Positions 8,728 through 17,713 of a DNA stretch of 64,000 bases are shown here, piece after piece; the stretch's first letter is position 1; every line of letters begins with the position of its first letter. The stretch is from an uncultured Prevotella sp. (GTDB lineage: Bacteria > Bacteroidota > Bacteroidia > Bacteroidales > Bacteroidaceae), in assembly GCA_934202525.1 (NCBI GenBank), contig CAKPYB010000004.1, forward strand, positions 1 through 64,000, given 5' to 3'. The translations under genes were made by a program, and so were the position numbers. Under the pieces are notes generated by a model. That model was not told where the DNA came from and did not search any database. It worked only from the letters and a program-made list of their open reading frames with translations.

Positions 8728-9042
8728 ATGATAAACGACAGAAGACAACTGGCTGACGTGTATCAGCAAACTATAGATATTGTACTGGAGGGACATTACA
8801 CCTCTGAGAATGGGGAGGAAGTGAAACTGCCCGACAACACGAAGATGCTGAAGGGAAGCAGATTCTATACCAAGCCACTGAATGCTTCAAACATACCTAC
8901 CCTTGCAGAAGGTTCCACCAAGATTATAGTGAAGAATGACGACAGCATACATTGCGGACATCAATTGCAGCAAGAAGGATATAATCCTGTGGTGCTCAAC
9001 CTTGCCAGCCGTCGCAACCCTGGCGGTGGCGTACGGATATAG
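8728..9042 (+). pseudogene. Truncated TIGR02452-family (microbial PARG-like) protein
   Basis: The 104-residue product matches the N-terminal part of the TIGR02452 family, a macrodomain-related group that includes bacterial poly(ADP-ribose) glycohydrolases. It reads through VVLNLASRRNPGGG, which is the family's catalytic loop. It then stops after VRI, exactly where intact members continue with the rest of the macrodomain and its catalytic glutamates. No continuation is visible in any frame downstream, so the 3' end appears deleted rather than frameshifted. The promoter upstream is intact. The product is very unlikely to be catalytic. Its position between a DUF1016 nuclease and housekeeping genes suggests it is the scar at the edge of the accessory segment. 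Confidence 0.8.
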
Positions 9043-9151
9043 ATAGAATTAAAATCATCAAATAATCAATGAAATGAACGAAGCATATTCTGAAAACTTG
9101 TCATTGATTACTGAATATAACATATAACATAAGAAATAAAAAATAAAAAAT

Positions 9152-9538
9152 ATGAAACTTAACAAAATCCATCATGTAGCCGTAATTTGCTCCGACTATG
9201 TGAAATCCAAGCATTTCTACACAGATGCGCTAGGAATGAAGATTATGAGTGAAAACTACCGTAAGGAACGTGATTCCTGGAAAGCTGACTGCTGGCTTGA
9301 TGACAACTATGTCATCGAGTTATTCTCCTTCCCTAACCCACCAGCACGTCCTTCCTATCCGGAAGCTGCCGGACTGCGCCATCTTGCTTTTGAGGTAGAT
9401 GATCTTTCGGATGCAATTGATGAACTTGACAGTAAAGGCATCGCGCATGAGCCTATACGCACGGATGAATATACAGGCAAGCGATTTGTATTCTTCAGTG
9501 ATCCAGATGGTTTGCCGATTGAATTGTATGAAAAATAA
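9152..9538 (+). CDS. VOC-family metalloprotein (YaeR/GloA2-like)
   Basis: A 128-residue vicinal-oxygen-chelate protein of the glyoxalase I-like YaeR group. Candidate metal ligands of the two beta-alpha-beta-beta-beta modules are in the expected places: His8 (KIHHVAV), Glu56 (YVIELF), His77 (LRHLAFEV) and Glu124 (LPIELYE). The SDPDG turn before the last ligand is also typical. YaeR-type proteins are metal-binding, but their physiological substrate is not established, so a lactoylglutathione lyase name would be too specific. The start is preceded by an A-rich stretch (AATAAAAAATAAAAAAT), a common ribosome-loading context in this phylum. It is monocistronic and faces the convergent pectinesterase gene. 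Confidence 0.85.
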   Translation: MKLNKIHHVAVICSDYVKSKHFYTDALGMKIMSENYRKERDSWKADCWLDDNYVIELFSFPNPPARPSYPEAAGLRHLAFEVDDLSDAIDELDSKGIAHEPIRTDEYTGKRFVFFSDPDGLPIELYEK

Positions 9539-9599
9539 AAAATCAAGGGCAAACCATGCTAGATATGTAGGCATCCGGTATTTATATTCATCTCCTTTC

Positions 9600-11084
9600 T
9601 TACCAATTCAGTACCCAACTTGCATTGGAGTATTTTCCGATAGTCTCAGCATCCTTGAGGGCGTCAAGCTGACGGACATGCTTGTTTCTCTTGCTGATAT
9701 CTATGGTTTTACCTTTCCTGTCATGGCTGTTAAATTCCAGGAGATTTGCCGTAGATGCCGACTCATCTATGGGGCCAAAGCCTTCCGAAGGCACACCATC
9801 AAGCGTACAGTTCAGCAGCACGCATTCCGCATCAGGATAATTTCTGCCCTTGTTGTCAGGAAGGCGGACTATCACGGCATCCTTGCCCAATCCCTTGAAG
9901 GTACAGTCATTGAAGATGTTACCATGGTTCTCCCTACTATTTCTAATCCACATGAAAGCACCATAGCTGGAAAGGGTACAGTGATTGAAATAGGATGGAC
10001 CTCTACCCAGCACCGTATCTCCTCCTCCATCAATCACGCAGTTGAGCCAGTAGGCAGAACCATTCACCTGAAGAGCATCACCGTCACCGATGACATGCAC
10101 ATTCTCAGCAAAGTTCCTCTCACCATTGAGCAGGAATCCCTCGGCCTGTCCCTTGCAATCCGTCTTGAAGGTGATATCCTTGAAAATCATGTCGGCACAG
10201 TTGTCTGCTGCCACTGCCGCACGGCGAGAAGGGAATGTTCCTTTCTGCTCATTGGTCTTGATATCAACCGGGTGAGGATTGAACACCTCGTTATTGGGGT
10301 AATGTACCACTACCCCATCCATGGATTCTCCCTGGATAGTTACAAATCGCTTATTGCGGAAATAAACCAACTCTTCATAATCTCCATTCTTCACGAAGAC
10401 CTTTTTCCTGCTGGCTTCAGAAGGCAATGAGTCTGGTATCCAATCCATGGCACCTTGCAGAGTGGAGAAGTCTCCGCTGCCATCAGCTGCCACAACTATA
10501 TGGCGCAAATCTGCAGAAGGGGCGTTTTTCTTAGTCCTAAACGTCCATGACTTCTTGCCATTCCATCCCTCAATCGTACCCTTGCTAATCTTGATTTCAT
10601 ATTCATGTCCACATTCCAGCATATTGTTATGCAGATAAATGGTTGCTTTGTTCCCATGACAGATGACAGGATAGAAGCGAAAGGCATCAGAGAATCCACC
10701 AATGATGGTCTTCTGATACTTGCGCTTGTCTTCCTTGGCAGCACCTGATGGAGTTCCAGGACGGGTATTACGATTGGTTACATTCTCCACCTTATATATA
10801 TAGGGAACGGGAGTATAGACTGCATTTGGATTCTTGGGCTGTCCTTCGGTTGGTCCCGCCGGAATGCTCATGTCGATTCTATCAACCACCTTTCGAGTTG
10901 TCTTGTCCGTAACAGTGATTATGCCCTTGCTGCCAGTCTTTACAGTCTGGTCAAACACGATGACCAGATGTGTATCTATGTTGATGTCCTGGTCATTCTC
11001 CTGAGGATAAAAACTGACTGGAGTTTGTGCCATCAGGTTCATACAAGTGATGATACCTGTCATTGAAATAAAGATTCGCTTCAT
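9600..11084 (-). CDS. Secreted pectin methylesterase (CE8) with N-terminal Big_5-like domain
   Basis: Predicted to remove methyl esters from homogalacturonan. I chose the start at 11084 because it gives a signal peptide (MKRIFISMTG..., cleavage near AQ-TPVSF); the frame remains open upstream to 11195 but that extension is not signal-like. Residues 21-185 form an Ig-like Big_5 region ending with a WTFRT strand. The CE8 beta-helix starts with ADGSGDFSTLQ (200-210). Likely catalytic aspartates are in GDGDALQVNG (333-342) and GGGDTVLGRG (353-362). The canonical LGRPW arginine motif is not obvious, so this is a divergent CE8 branch. It stands apart from the main pectin locus at 41.7-61.5 kb. There is no sorting tail at the C-terminus (ends SWVLNW). 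Confidence 0.85.
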   Translation of the reverse strand: MKRIFISMTGIITCMNLMAQTPVSFYPQENDQDINIDTHLVIVFDQTVKTGSKGIITVTDKTTRKVVDRIDMSIPAGPTEGQPKNPNAVYTPVPYIYKVENVTNRNTRPGTPSGAAKEDKRKYQKTIIGGFSDAFRFYPVICHGNKATIYLHNNMLECGHEYEIKISKGTIEGWNGKKSWTFRTKKNAPSADLRHIVVAADGSGDFSTLQGAMDWIPDSLPSEASRKKVFVKNGDYEELVYFRNKRFVTIQGESMDGVVVHYPNNEVFNPHPVDIKTNEQKGTFPSRRAAVAADNCADMIFKDITFKTDCKGQAEGFLLNGERNFAENVHVIGDGDALQVNGSAYWLNCVIDGGGDTVLGRGPSYFNHCTLSSYGAFMWIRNSRENHGNIFNDCTFKGLGKDAVIVRLPDNKGRNYPDAECVLLNCTLDGVPSEGFGPIDESASTANLLEFNSHDRKGKTIDISKRNKHVRQLDALKDAETIGKYSNASWVLNW

Positions 11085-11236
11085 ATCAATAGTCTTTAAT
11101 GTTATTTTGGGTGCAATATTACGAAAAAATTTCGAAATAACGTATTTTTTTGATGGAAAAATGATTTTTATTTTGGCTGCGTAAAAAGACAGCATCCTTG
11201 TGGCTGGTTGGTGCTATGCATCAGAAAAGCATCCCC

Positions 11237-11524
11237 CTATTTCCAGCAGTAATCAATGCCTCGTTTCTCACACTCTCCTCGCAGGGCGGCAAGGAAGTAA
11301 CTGCGCTCGCTGCCCCAACCACAAACCTTGCGCTCGTGATCCATGGTCTGCTTCAAACGCTCATCGCTGTAAGCGGCAAAACGGGCAGCATACTCTGAAA
11401 TTCTTGACTCGGCATAACCTGCATCAACAGTTGATGACTTGGCATTAGCCGCCATAATTGTTGAAGACTCGGCATTAGCTGCCATTACATTCTCATTGTT
11501 CTTTAAATCTGAATTTGGATTCAT
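11237..11524 (-). CDS. Small orphan protein with internal repeats
   Basis: A 95-residue protein. The N-terminal third is an imperfect repeat (MAANAESSTI, MAANAKSSTV, DAGYAES). The C-terminal half (residues 48-95) resembles a small Bacteroidota family with the pattern ERK.CGW...R..FL..L..EC..RGID, which I recognise as recurrent but cannot give a function. Reality is supported by a canonical promoter at 11675-11644 and a leader of about 110 nt. No partner gene is adjacent. Confidence 0.6.
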   Translation of the reverse strand: MNPNSDLKNNENVMAANAESSTIMAANAKSSTVDAGYAESRISEYAARFAAYSDERLKQTMDHERKVCGWGSERSYFLAALRGECEKRGIDYCWK

Positions 11525-11640
11525 AAAGATAATTATTTTAAGTTGTTAAACACTTACGCATTCTTTTACCACCGTGGTTATCTCTATGCGAAACTCGGTT
11601 GGTGTGCCACAACTGGGCAACTCTTAATGCTTGATTTCGG
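11525..11640 (-). promoter_or_regulatory. Structured 5' leader of small orphan gene
   Basis: The leader between the predicted start of transcription (about 11637) and the ATG at 11524 contains GTTG...CCAAC pairing around a GGCACACC segment and a short ACCAC-G-GTGGT hairpin. This is more structure than the A-rich leaders of the neighbouring genes. It may be a regulatory leader. Confidence 0.3.
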
Positions 11641-11643
11641 TTG

Positions 11644-11675
11644 CAAAAGTACATCATTATTCTGAAACCACCAAA
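11644..11675 (-). promoter_or_regulatory. Promoter of small orphan gene
   Basis: Minus-strand TTTG (11675-11672), 20-nt spacer, TACTTTTG (11651-11644). Confidence 0.75.
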
Positions 11676-11907
11676 TTTTTTCGGGATTATTTTTTCAGAA
11701 GATTTCCCTTCTTCTAAAGAAGAAGATTTTTTAGGGTAGCAGACAACAAGGAAATACCCCTACTTGATTGGAAGAGATAGCCACTTAAATGGTTAAACTT
11801 TCCTATATTTGCATTATAACAGTATTATAATAATAAAATTATAATTACCTTTGTAAATTGACAATCAGAAAGATACAAACAATTGAAATATAAAAACAAA
11901 GAATGAT
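11676..11907. other. Intergenic region before yjbQ
   Basis: Divergent promoter region without a gene. It contains a CTTCTTC-TAAA-GAAGAAG hairpin followed by a T-run near 11712-11735 and two rightward -7 boxes, TATATTTG at 11804-11811 and TACCTTTG at 11846-11853. The second lies 54 bases before the yjbQ ATG and is the better candidate. Confidence 0.5.
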
Positions 11908-12321
11908 ATGATACAGCAAGTAGAATTTTCATTGCGTCCGCTTCCTCGCGGCTTTCACCTCGTAACCAACGAGGTGATGAGGAACCTGCCAGCGCTGCCT
12001 AAGACAGGGATTCTGAATCTCTTCGTAAGACATACCAGTTGCGGATTGTCGCTGAACGAGAACTTCGACCCGGATGTGAGACATGATTTGAAGGGTATCT
12101 TCGAAAGACTGGTTCCGGATGGCGACCCAAGATACCTGCACCAGGATGAAGGACCGACGGATATGTCGGCTCATGCCAAATCGAGCATGGTGGGTGTATC
12201 GCTCACCATTCCCATTACCAACGGCAGATTAAACCTCGGAACATGGCAAGGGATCTACCTCTGTGAATTCAGAGAGGGAGGCGGAAGCCGACACCTCATC
12301 GCAACGATTATCGGGGAATAA
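11908..12321 (+). CDS. yjbQ: YjbQ family protein (UPF0047)
   Basis: A 137-residue single-domain protein of the YjbQ/UPF0047 family. Diagnostic stretches are HTSCGLSLNENFDPDV (near 42-57) and DEGPTDMSAHAKSSM (near 82-96), whose histidines and acidic residues line the presumed metal-binding active site. E. coli YjbQ has been reported to have weak thiamine phosphate synthase activity, but the real role is open. Full length and monocistronic, ending five bases before a strong bidirectional terminator. Confidence 0.88.
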   Translation: MIQQVEFSLRPLPRGFHLVTNEVMRNLPALPKTGILNLFVRHTSCGLSLNENFDPDVRHDLKGIFERLVPDGDPRYLHQDEGPTDMSAHAKSSMVGVSLTIPITNGRLNLGTWQGIYLCEFREGGGSRHLIATIIGE

Positions 12322-12325
12322 AGAT

Positions 12326-12357
12326 AAAAACGAGGATGTGAGAACATCCTCGTTTTT
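12326..12357. terminator. Bidirectional terminator
   Basis: Perfect stem CGAGGATGT / ACATCCTCG with loop GAGA, flanked by A5 on the left and T5 on the right. It serves both yjbQ (stop 12321) and the convergent ampG-like gene (stop 12374). Confidence 0.9.
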
Positions 12358-12373
12358 ACGTTAACATAATCAT

Positions 12374-13699
12374 TTATTCTATCACTTCCATTTCCGCTTC
12401 ATCCTCTTCCTTCTCCTCTTTCTTTCCGAAGTTAGGATCAATCTTCAGGAAGGCGGTAACCAGGAAGGTGATGATGCAGCAGGCCATCACGATGATGAAG
12501 AACATGCGGTAACCTACCATATCCTTCAGATATCCAGAAACCATGCCCGGCAGCATCAATCCGAGATAGGAGATGCCCGTACAGATGGAATAATGGGAGG
12601 TCTTGAACTTGCCCTGACTGTAGAACAACATGTAGAGGGTAAGAACCGTGAAGCCCAGACCATACCCCAACTGCTCGACAAAAAGACAGCTGGAAACCAC
12701 GATGAGGTTGCTGTTGAGCGAGTAGCTCAGATAGATGTAAACCACATCGGGCAAGGTAATGGCGCAAACCAGCGGCCAGAGCCATTTCTTCATTCCGTCC
12801 CTGCTCACCAGGATGCCTCCGAGGATGCCACCCAGCAGCAGACCGATGAGACCCACAGTTCCGTTGGCAAAACCATATTCCTGCGGCGACAAGCCCAGTC
12901 CGCCCTGCGAATTAGGACGGAGGATGAAGGTCTTGGTCATGGTGTTGAGAAGCGCCTCAGGGAACCGGTAGAAAAGGAGGAAGAGCATCACACAGACGGT
13001 TTCACCCAATCCGAACTTCACGAAGAAGGTGCGGAACATGTTCTTCAGTTCATGAGCCACTTCACCCACCGTTCTGTCGGTCTGCACATCATCCTTCGGG
13101 CGCGGCATGAAGCGGCTGTGGTAGAGCCACAAACCGATAAAGATGCCTGCCAGTCCATAGAAGATAAGCGCCCACGAGAAGCGTATCTGGTTGCGGAAGA
13201 GAACCTGCAGCACACCTGCCAGCATCACCAGAAAACCATTTACAAAGATGATGGCAAGGCGGTAGAAGGTATTTCGCAAACCCACAAACTTGGTCTGTGT
13301 ATGCTCATCCAGTTCTATCATGTAGAAACCATCTGCCGAAATGTCGTGGGTGGCACTACAGAAGGCGATGAGGAAGAAGAAGCACATCGTGGCTTGGAAC
13401 CAGAAGGCTGTAGGCAGCGAGAAGGCGATGCCGGCAAGGGCAGCTCCGATGAGTGCCTGCATGGTGAGCACCCACCAGCGCTTAGTCTTCAGCAAATCTA
13501 TGAACGGACTCCACAAGGGCTTGATGACCCAGGGAAGGGCGAGCCATCCGGTATAGAGACCCACCTCGGCATCGGTCAGTCCCAACTGCATGTACATCAC
13601 CACAGAGAGGGCGGTTACGATGACGTTGGGGAGTCCTTCGGCAAAATATAGGGTCGGAATCCATGCCCATGGACTCCGACTGTTTTTCTTTGTTACCAT
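12374..13699 (-). CDS. AmpG-like MFS permease
   Basis: A 441-residue, 12-TM major facilitator protein of the AmpG-like group. The N-terminus has the typical WIPTLYFAEGLPNVIV and TGWLALPWVIKPLWSPFID segments (TM1-TM2 and the following loop). The C-terminus ends in a charged cytoplasmic tail (KKEEKEEDEAEMEVIE). AmpG proteins import anhydromuropeptides for cell-wall recycling. The upstream gene encodes a SpoIID/LytB-type domain, which supports a peptidoglycan substrate here. Both genes point leftward and are separated by about 95 bases containing a long inverted repeat, so they probably form one transcript with a structured junction. Confidence 0.82.
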   Translation of the reverse strand: MVTKKNSRSPWAWIPTLYFAEGLPNVIVTALSVVMYMQLGLTDAEVGLYTGWLALPWVIKPLWSPFIDLLKTKRWWVLTMQALIGAALAGIAFSLPTAFWFQATMCFFFLIAFCSATHDISADGFYMIELDEHTQTKFVGLRNTFYRLAIIFVNGFLVMLAGVLQVLFRNQIRFSWALIFYGLAGIFIGLWLYHSRFMPRPKDDVQTDRTVGEVAHELKNMFRTFFVKFGLGETVCVMLFLLFYRFPEALLNTMTKTFILRPNSQGGLGLSPQEYGFANGTVGLIGLLLGGILGGILVSRDGMKKWLWPLVCAITLPDVVYIYLSYSLNSNLIVVSSCLFVEQLGYGLGFTVLTLYMLFYSQGKFKTSHYSICTGISYLGLMLPGMVSGYLKDMVGYRMFFIIVMACCIITFLVTAFLKIDPNFGKKEEKEEDEAEMEVIE

Positions 13700-13710
13700 T
13701 AGCTATTTTA

Positions 13711-13786
13711 AATGTTAAGTGTTAAATGTTAAGTGTTAAGTTAAGAAGCCTTCAACCAGGCAATTTAACATTTAACACTTAACATT
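13711..13786. repeat. 22-bp inverted repeat between SpoIID fusion and ampG-like gene
   Basis: The arms 13711-13732 and 13765-13786 are perfect reverse complements built from 7-8-base words (GTTAAGT, GTTAAAT). The 32-base loop includes AAGCCTTCAACCAGGC, itself foldable. There is no T-run, so it is not a standard terminator. Confidence 0.75.
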
Positions 13787-13794
13787 CAACATGA

Positions 13795-16700
13795 TTACTT
13801 ATAGAGTTTCTTGATTTCAGCTCCCTGGTAGTAGTGCAGCAGGATGGCATCATAATGATAACCCTGCTCGCCCATTACGGCAGCACCTATCTGGCAGAGG
13901 CCTACTCCGTGACCCCAACCGGCTCCGATGAGTTCGAAACGCTGAGGCACTCCCTGCTCATCCTTATCATACTTATCCACCACGAAGGCTGAACTCAGCA
14001 GATGACTGTCGCTCAGCGTACGACGGATTTCGAGTTCCTTACCGATGGTAAAGGTCTTCTCGGTTCCGATGATCTGGAGCTTGCTGATTCTTCCACTCTT
14101 GCCGCGCTCCACGGCCTTCATGTCAAGGATGGCACCCAGGTCCATCTTCAGTTTGTCAGCGATGAGCTGCTGCAACTTCTCCTGGCTGAGCGTTTCCTTC
14201 CAGCGGTAGAAATTGACGGTTTCCTGATCATAGTCGTTGAGCACTTCTGACAGGATTTTCTTGTCCTGCGTGTTGCAGAAAGCTGGCGGATTGAAGCGGA
14301 TCCATTTCTCAGCCTCCTCCTCATTGGTCAGATTAGGCTGTGTATGTTCTACGCCCAGGGCGATGTCACGAACCGCCGTGAGATAAGTCTTCGGCGTATC
14401 CTCCCAGCAATACTGGAATTCCTCGGTTATTCCGCCGCAGCATTTCGAGAATCTTGCATCGCAGATTTCTTCGCCGTCCATCAGAATCTGTCCCTTGGTC
14501 TGGCGGATGGCTTCAGCTACATGGGGCGATGTTTCCTTGGTGATGCCCTGGTAGCGCTGGCAGTGGTCGTCGGCACATACATCAAAGAGGGTGTGGTCTT
14601 CGCGGTCGTACCAGCGGATGAGCGTATCTTCCTTCTTGGTGAAGGAGAAGAAGTTGTTGCCGCTCTCAGCCACCTCTCGGCGCTTCTTCATCTGTGCCAG
14701 GAGCCATGAACGGGAGATGACGGCGTGCGCCTTCAGGAGTTCGAGACTCGAAGTGGCACTCATCTCACTGCTGATGACGCTCTCCAGATATTTCTCTACA
14801 GGCAACTCATTGATTGCCACAATCTTATCCGATTCTACCACAAAGCGGAGCGTGCCCAGGAAGGTTTGGGTTTCCTTGCGCTCCCAGTGGAAGTTGACAC
14901 CGATGGTTACGTCGCTCAGCGAAAACGAGGCGTCGGCACTCTGCGGATGGAAGGTAAGCTGGCTGTACTGGTTGCCGTTCCAGAGCACACCGCCTTCTGA
15001 GAATTCTACCACCTGTTCGCCCAGCACCTTTTCGCCTTTGGCAAGATAAGGTTTGTTGAGCGAGAAATGAATCTTCTGCGCACTCACGATGCCCACCGTT
15101 ACGTCGGGCTGCTTACCTTTATTATATAAGGTGGAAGAGGCTTCGGCTGCATCCTCGGCATCCTTAGATGCCTTCAGTTTGGCGATGATGGCGTTCATCT
15201 TTTCTTCCGAAACGCCACATTCCTGCAGCAGCGAGAGTGCCTTCTCCTCGGTCAGCTTGCGGAAATCGTCCTCACGAGGAGTGATGATGAGTCCGCTCAT
15301 GTCCAGGGCTCCCGGAGAAACAACAAACTGGGCGTCGCCTTCGGCAAAATAGGCTTCCGGACGGTGCTTTTCTCTCGGAATGACCACACTGATGAATTCC
15401 TCGCCCTTGCGCCAGGAGATGATGTTCATCATCGGTTCGGTTTCGTCGCCACGCTGAGGCATTGCCTTGTAGAGACGGCGGAAGAGAGCCTCATCGCTCT
15501 CGGCACTCTTCGAGATGATGACGAAGGCGGGAACGATGAAGTCGCGAACCACAGAGATTTTCTCCTCATCATTGAGAGAGATGATGTCGGTCAGGTTGCG
15601 GGAGAGACGCTGCCAGTTGGTCTGAAGAGGAAGGATGCCGTTGGTTCCTGCCTGGAAATGAAGATGGTCTGGAGCCGATGCACCACACTTCGGACCGTTG
15701 TAGAACACCATCAGGTCGCTGTGCAGACTGATGAAGCGGTGCATCTCTCCGTAATTCTTGTAGATGAGCTGAGGCTGATGCTTGCGTGCCGGAATGGTGA
15801 AGTGGACTGGCAGAATCGGGAACGGATTCACCAGAAGATGGAATTTCTCGTCTATCTGCTTCGACATCTGTTCCTTAGGACGGTTCTTGTCGCAAAGGAA
15901 ACAAGGGCGCTCGCCCAGGGTTTTCTTATCTATCTTAGCGCCCGTACTTACGATGCGGGCTGGGTTCCACTGCAGTTTCAGCTGGTCGGAGAACTGGCGG
16001 GTTTCTACATGCTTGAGGTCGCGGAAGCGGTGGCGCGCATCGGTCCAAACCTCCAGCTGACGGTTGAAGAAACGCGAGATGCTGCTGTCTTCCATAATGT
16101 CGGCCTTGCCCTGCAGCAGGTGCTGGCGTGCCTTCAGTTCCATGGTGCGCAGGCGGTCCTTATACAGGTTGTTGGCGTTCACCTTCTCTACGCTGAGGGC
16201 TGCATCGCTGTTACCTCCCCAGCGGCGGCAGAGGTAGAGTTCGTCGTAGATTCTGCCGATGCGGTAACGGCGCGAAAATGCCAAGCCGAGCGCATAATCC
16301 TCACCATACGAGGTGTTAGGAAACTGGATCTGTCTGACCAGCGGAGTGAAGAAGGCGCGCGGAGCACCCAATCCGTTGATACGCAGCGCATTGTTGCATC
16401 CGTTTTCATCGGTCCACTCCTTGTGGTCTATCAGTCCCGGTGGCAGGGTGTTGAGGTCGAAGTCGCACATGCGGTACGAGCCGATAATCATGGCTGCCTT
16501 CTGCTTGTAGAAGGCATCTACTATCTTCTGGAGTGTCTTTGGTGAAGAATAGAGGTCGTCGCTGTCTAGCTGGACGGCAAACTTTCCGCAGAATCTGCTG
16601 TTGATGGCTTCGTTCCAGCATCCGCCTATTCCCAGGTCGGTTCTCTCCGGAATAATCTGTATCAGGTTGTCTGCTTTAAGTTCATCCAGGATTTCTCCGG

Positions 16701-17577
16701 TGCGGTCGGTAGAATGGTTGTTCACCACGATGACGTTGAACTTGAAGCTTGCCTTCTGTCCCAGCGCACTCTTCACGGCATCAGCCACGGTCTTTTCGCG
16801 GTTGAAGACGGGGATGATGACAGATGCCTCGTATTCAAATTCCTGCTCACCGAAGTCGGGCTGGCGGTAGAAGGTGGTGTCTATCAGGGCGCCCACCTTG
16901 CCCAGATGCTGGGTGCATGCCTTTTCCATCTCTATCTGCACCTCGCGGTTGCGCGGGTTCACATAGTCAAACTGCTTCTCGCCGCTCTTACGGGTGTCGA
17001 GTTCGGCTTCTGAATAGAGGAATTCGTTGAGATGGAAGATTTCGCCCACACGGCTCAGATAGAGACGGAGGTCGTAGAGGGCGGCAAACTGATACTCTTC
17101 GCGGTCGGGTTGGGCGATGTAGTCGGCCAGCGCCTGTGCCTTGATGCACCAGAGGCTTCCAAAGTCGAAGTCATCTCGCAAAGAACCTGACTGGTAGTCA
17201 ATTACCGGATGTTTCTCCATCTTGCCTTCCACCATCTTGTAATGGTCGGCGTAAACCATGACGGCATCCGTATCATCAGCCACTCTGAGGAATCGCTCCA
17301 GCGTGTTGTTTCCCCATCCTATGGTGGTGTGGCGGGTACAGATCATCACGTAGTCGGCATCTGTATTTTCAGCGATGCTGGCAATGGTGTTACTGCTTTC
17401 CAGGCGGTCGGTAATGACAAACGTGCATCCTTCCGGCACCTGATGATGAGCGGCAAAATCAGCACTCACCAGGAAGTGGATATGCTGTACAGTCTTGTAC
17501 TCATGAAGCACCGACAAGGCATTCTGCGCATCGTCGATGTATTCGCAAGGCAAGAAAAGGTCTATTTTTTCTCTCAT
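13795..17577 (-). CDS. Giant fusion: GT2-like / GT2 / DUF4922 / SpoIID-LytB
   Basis: A 1260-residue cytoplasm-facing protein with no signal peptide. Residues 1-245 look like a degenerate family-2 glycosyltransferase fold. Residues 250-470 are a clear GT2 domain ([13 protein letters not shown] at 252-264, DSDD at 338-341 as DXD, a GED motif at 425-427). Residues 550-815 match DUF4922, with CFLC near 559-562 and the HIT-like [17 protein letters not shown] at 628-644. Residues 820-1260 are a SpoIID/LytB domain with [12 protein letters not shown] (928-939) and [12 protein letters not shown] (1220-1231). SpoIID is a peptidoglycan lytic transglycosylase in sporulating Firmicutes. DUF4922 proteins are HIT-superfamily relatives, and nucleotide phosphorylase or adenylyltransferase chemistry is the natural guess. 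The AmpG-like permease is next. The overall reaction is unknown. Confidence 0.8.
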   Translation of the reverse strand: MREKIDLFLPCEYIDDAQNALSVLHEYKTVQHIHFLVSADFAAHHQVPEGCTFVITDRLESSNTIASIAENTDADYVMICTRHTTIGWGNNTLERFLRVADDTDAVMVYADHYKMVEGKMEKHPVIDYQSGSLRDDFDFGSLWCIKAQALADYIAQPDREEYQFAALYDLRLYLSRVGEIFHLNEFLYSEAELDTRKSGEKQFDYVNPRNREVQIEMEKACTQHLGKVGALIDTTFYRQPDFGEQEFEYEASVIIPVFNREKTVADAVKSALGQKASFKFNVIVVNNHSTDRTGEILDELKADNLIQIIPERTDLGIGGCWNEAINSRFCGKFAVQLDSDDLYSSPKTLQKIVDAFYKQKAAMIIGSYRMCDFDLNTLPPGLIDHKEWTDENGCNNALRINGLGAPRAFFTPLVRQIQFPNTSYGEDYALGLAFSRRYRIGRIYDELYLCRRWGGNSDAALSVEKVNANNLYKDRLRTMELKARQHLLQGKADIMEDSSISRFFNRQLEVWTDARHRFRDLKHVETRQFSDQLKLQWNPARIVSTGAKIDKKTLGERPCFLCDKNRPKEQMSKQIDEKFHLLVNPFPILPVHFTIPARKHQPQLIYKNYGEMHRFISLHSDLMVFYNGPKCGASAPDHLHFQAGTNGILPLQTNWQRLSRNLTDIISLNDEEKISVVRDFIVPAFVIISKSAESDEALFRRLYKAMPQRGDETEPMMNIISWRKGEEFISVVIPREKHRPEAYFAEGDAQFVVSPGALDMSGLIITPREDDFRKLTEEKALSLLQECGVSEEKMNAIIAKLKASKDAEDAAEASSTLYNKGKQPDVTVGIVSAQKIHFSLNKPYLAKGEKVLGEQVVEFSEGGVLWNGNQYSQLTFHPQSADASFSLSDVTIGVNFHWERKETQTFLGTLRFVVESDKIVAINELPVEKYLESVISSEMSATSSLELLKAHAVISRSWLLAQMKKRREVAESGNNFFSFTKKEDTLIRWYDREDHTLFDVCADDHCQRYQGITKETSPHVAEAIRQTKGQILMDGEEICDARFSKCCGGITEEFQYCWEDTPKTYLTAVRDIALGVEHTQPNLTNEEEAEKWIRFNPPAFCNTQDKKILSEVLNDYDQETVNFYRWKETLSQEKLQQLIADKLKMDLGAILDMKAVERGKSGRISKLQIIGTEKTFTIGKELEIRRTLSDSHLLSSAFVVDKYDKDEQGVPQRFELIGAGWGHGVGLCQIGAAVMGEQGYHYDAILLHYYQGAEIKKLYK

Positions 17578-17671
17578 TTTCTTACGTTATTTTTGTTCAT
17601 TTCAGCCCTTTTCGGGGGGCTAAATCTGTGTTTTTTATCTTTATTTTATCTTATTATATTAAAATATGTGG

Positions 17672-17679
17672 CAAAGATA
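17672..17679 (-). promoter_or_regulatory. -7 box for the giant fusion gene
   Basis: Minus-strand TATCTTTG, about 94 nt before the ATG at 17577. It is divergent from the rlmN -7 box 22 bases away. Confidence 0.5.
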
Positions 17680-17701
17680 CTAATTTTTCGCCAAAAAACA
17701 C

Positions 17702-17709
17702 TATCTTTG
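17702..17709 (+). promoter_or_regulatory. -7 box abutting rlmN start
   Basis: TATCTTTG ends only 4 bases before the rlmN ATG (17714). Because Bacteroidota transcription normally begins about 6-8 nt after this box, the mRNA would be leaderless or nearly so. Confidence 0.6.
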
Positions 17710-17713
17710 CAGT

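Noticed and set aside
12593..13651. Long rightward frame opposite the AmpG-like gene
   Set aside because: Its product has no recognisable domain, is rich in His/Glu/Gln as expected from the antisense of a membrane protein, and the opposite strand clearly encodes an MFS permease.
15364..16545. 393-codon rightward frame inside the giant fusion gene
   Set aside because: It is antisense to the conserved GT2 and DUF4922 domains; no start context or homology supports it.
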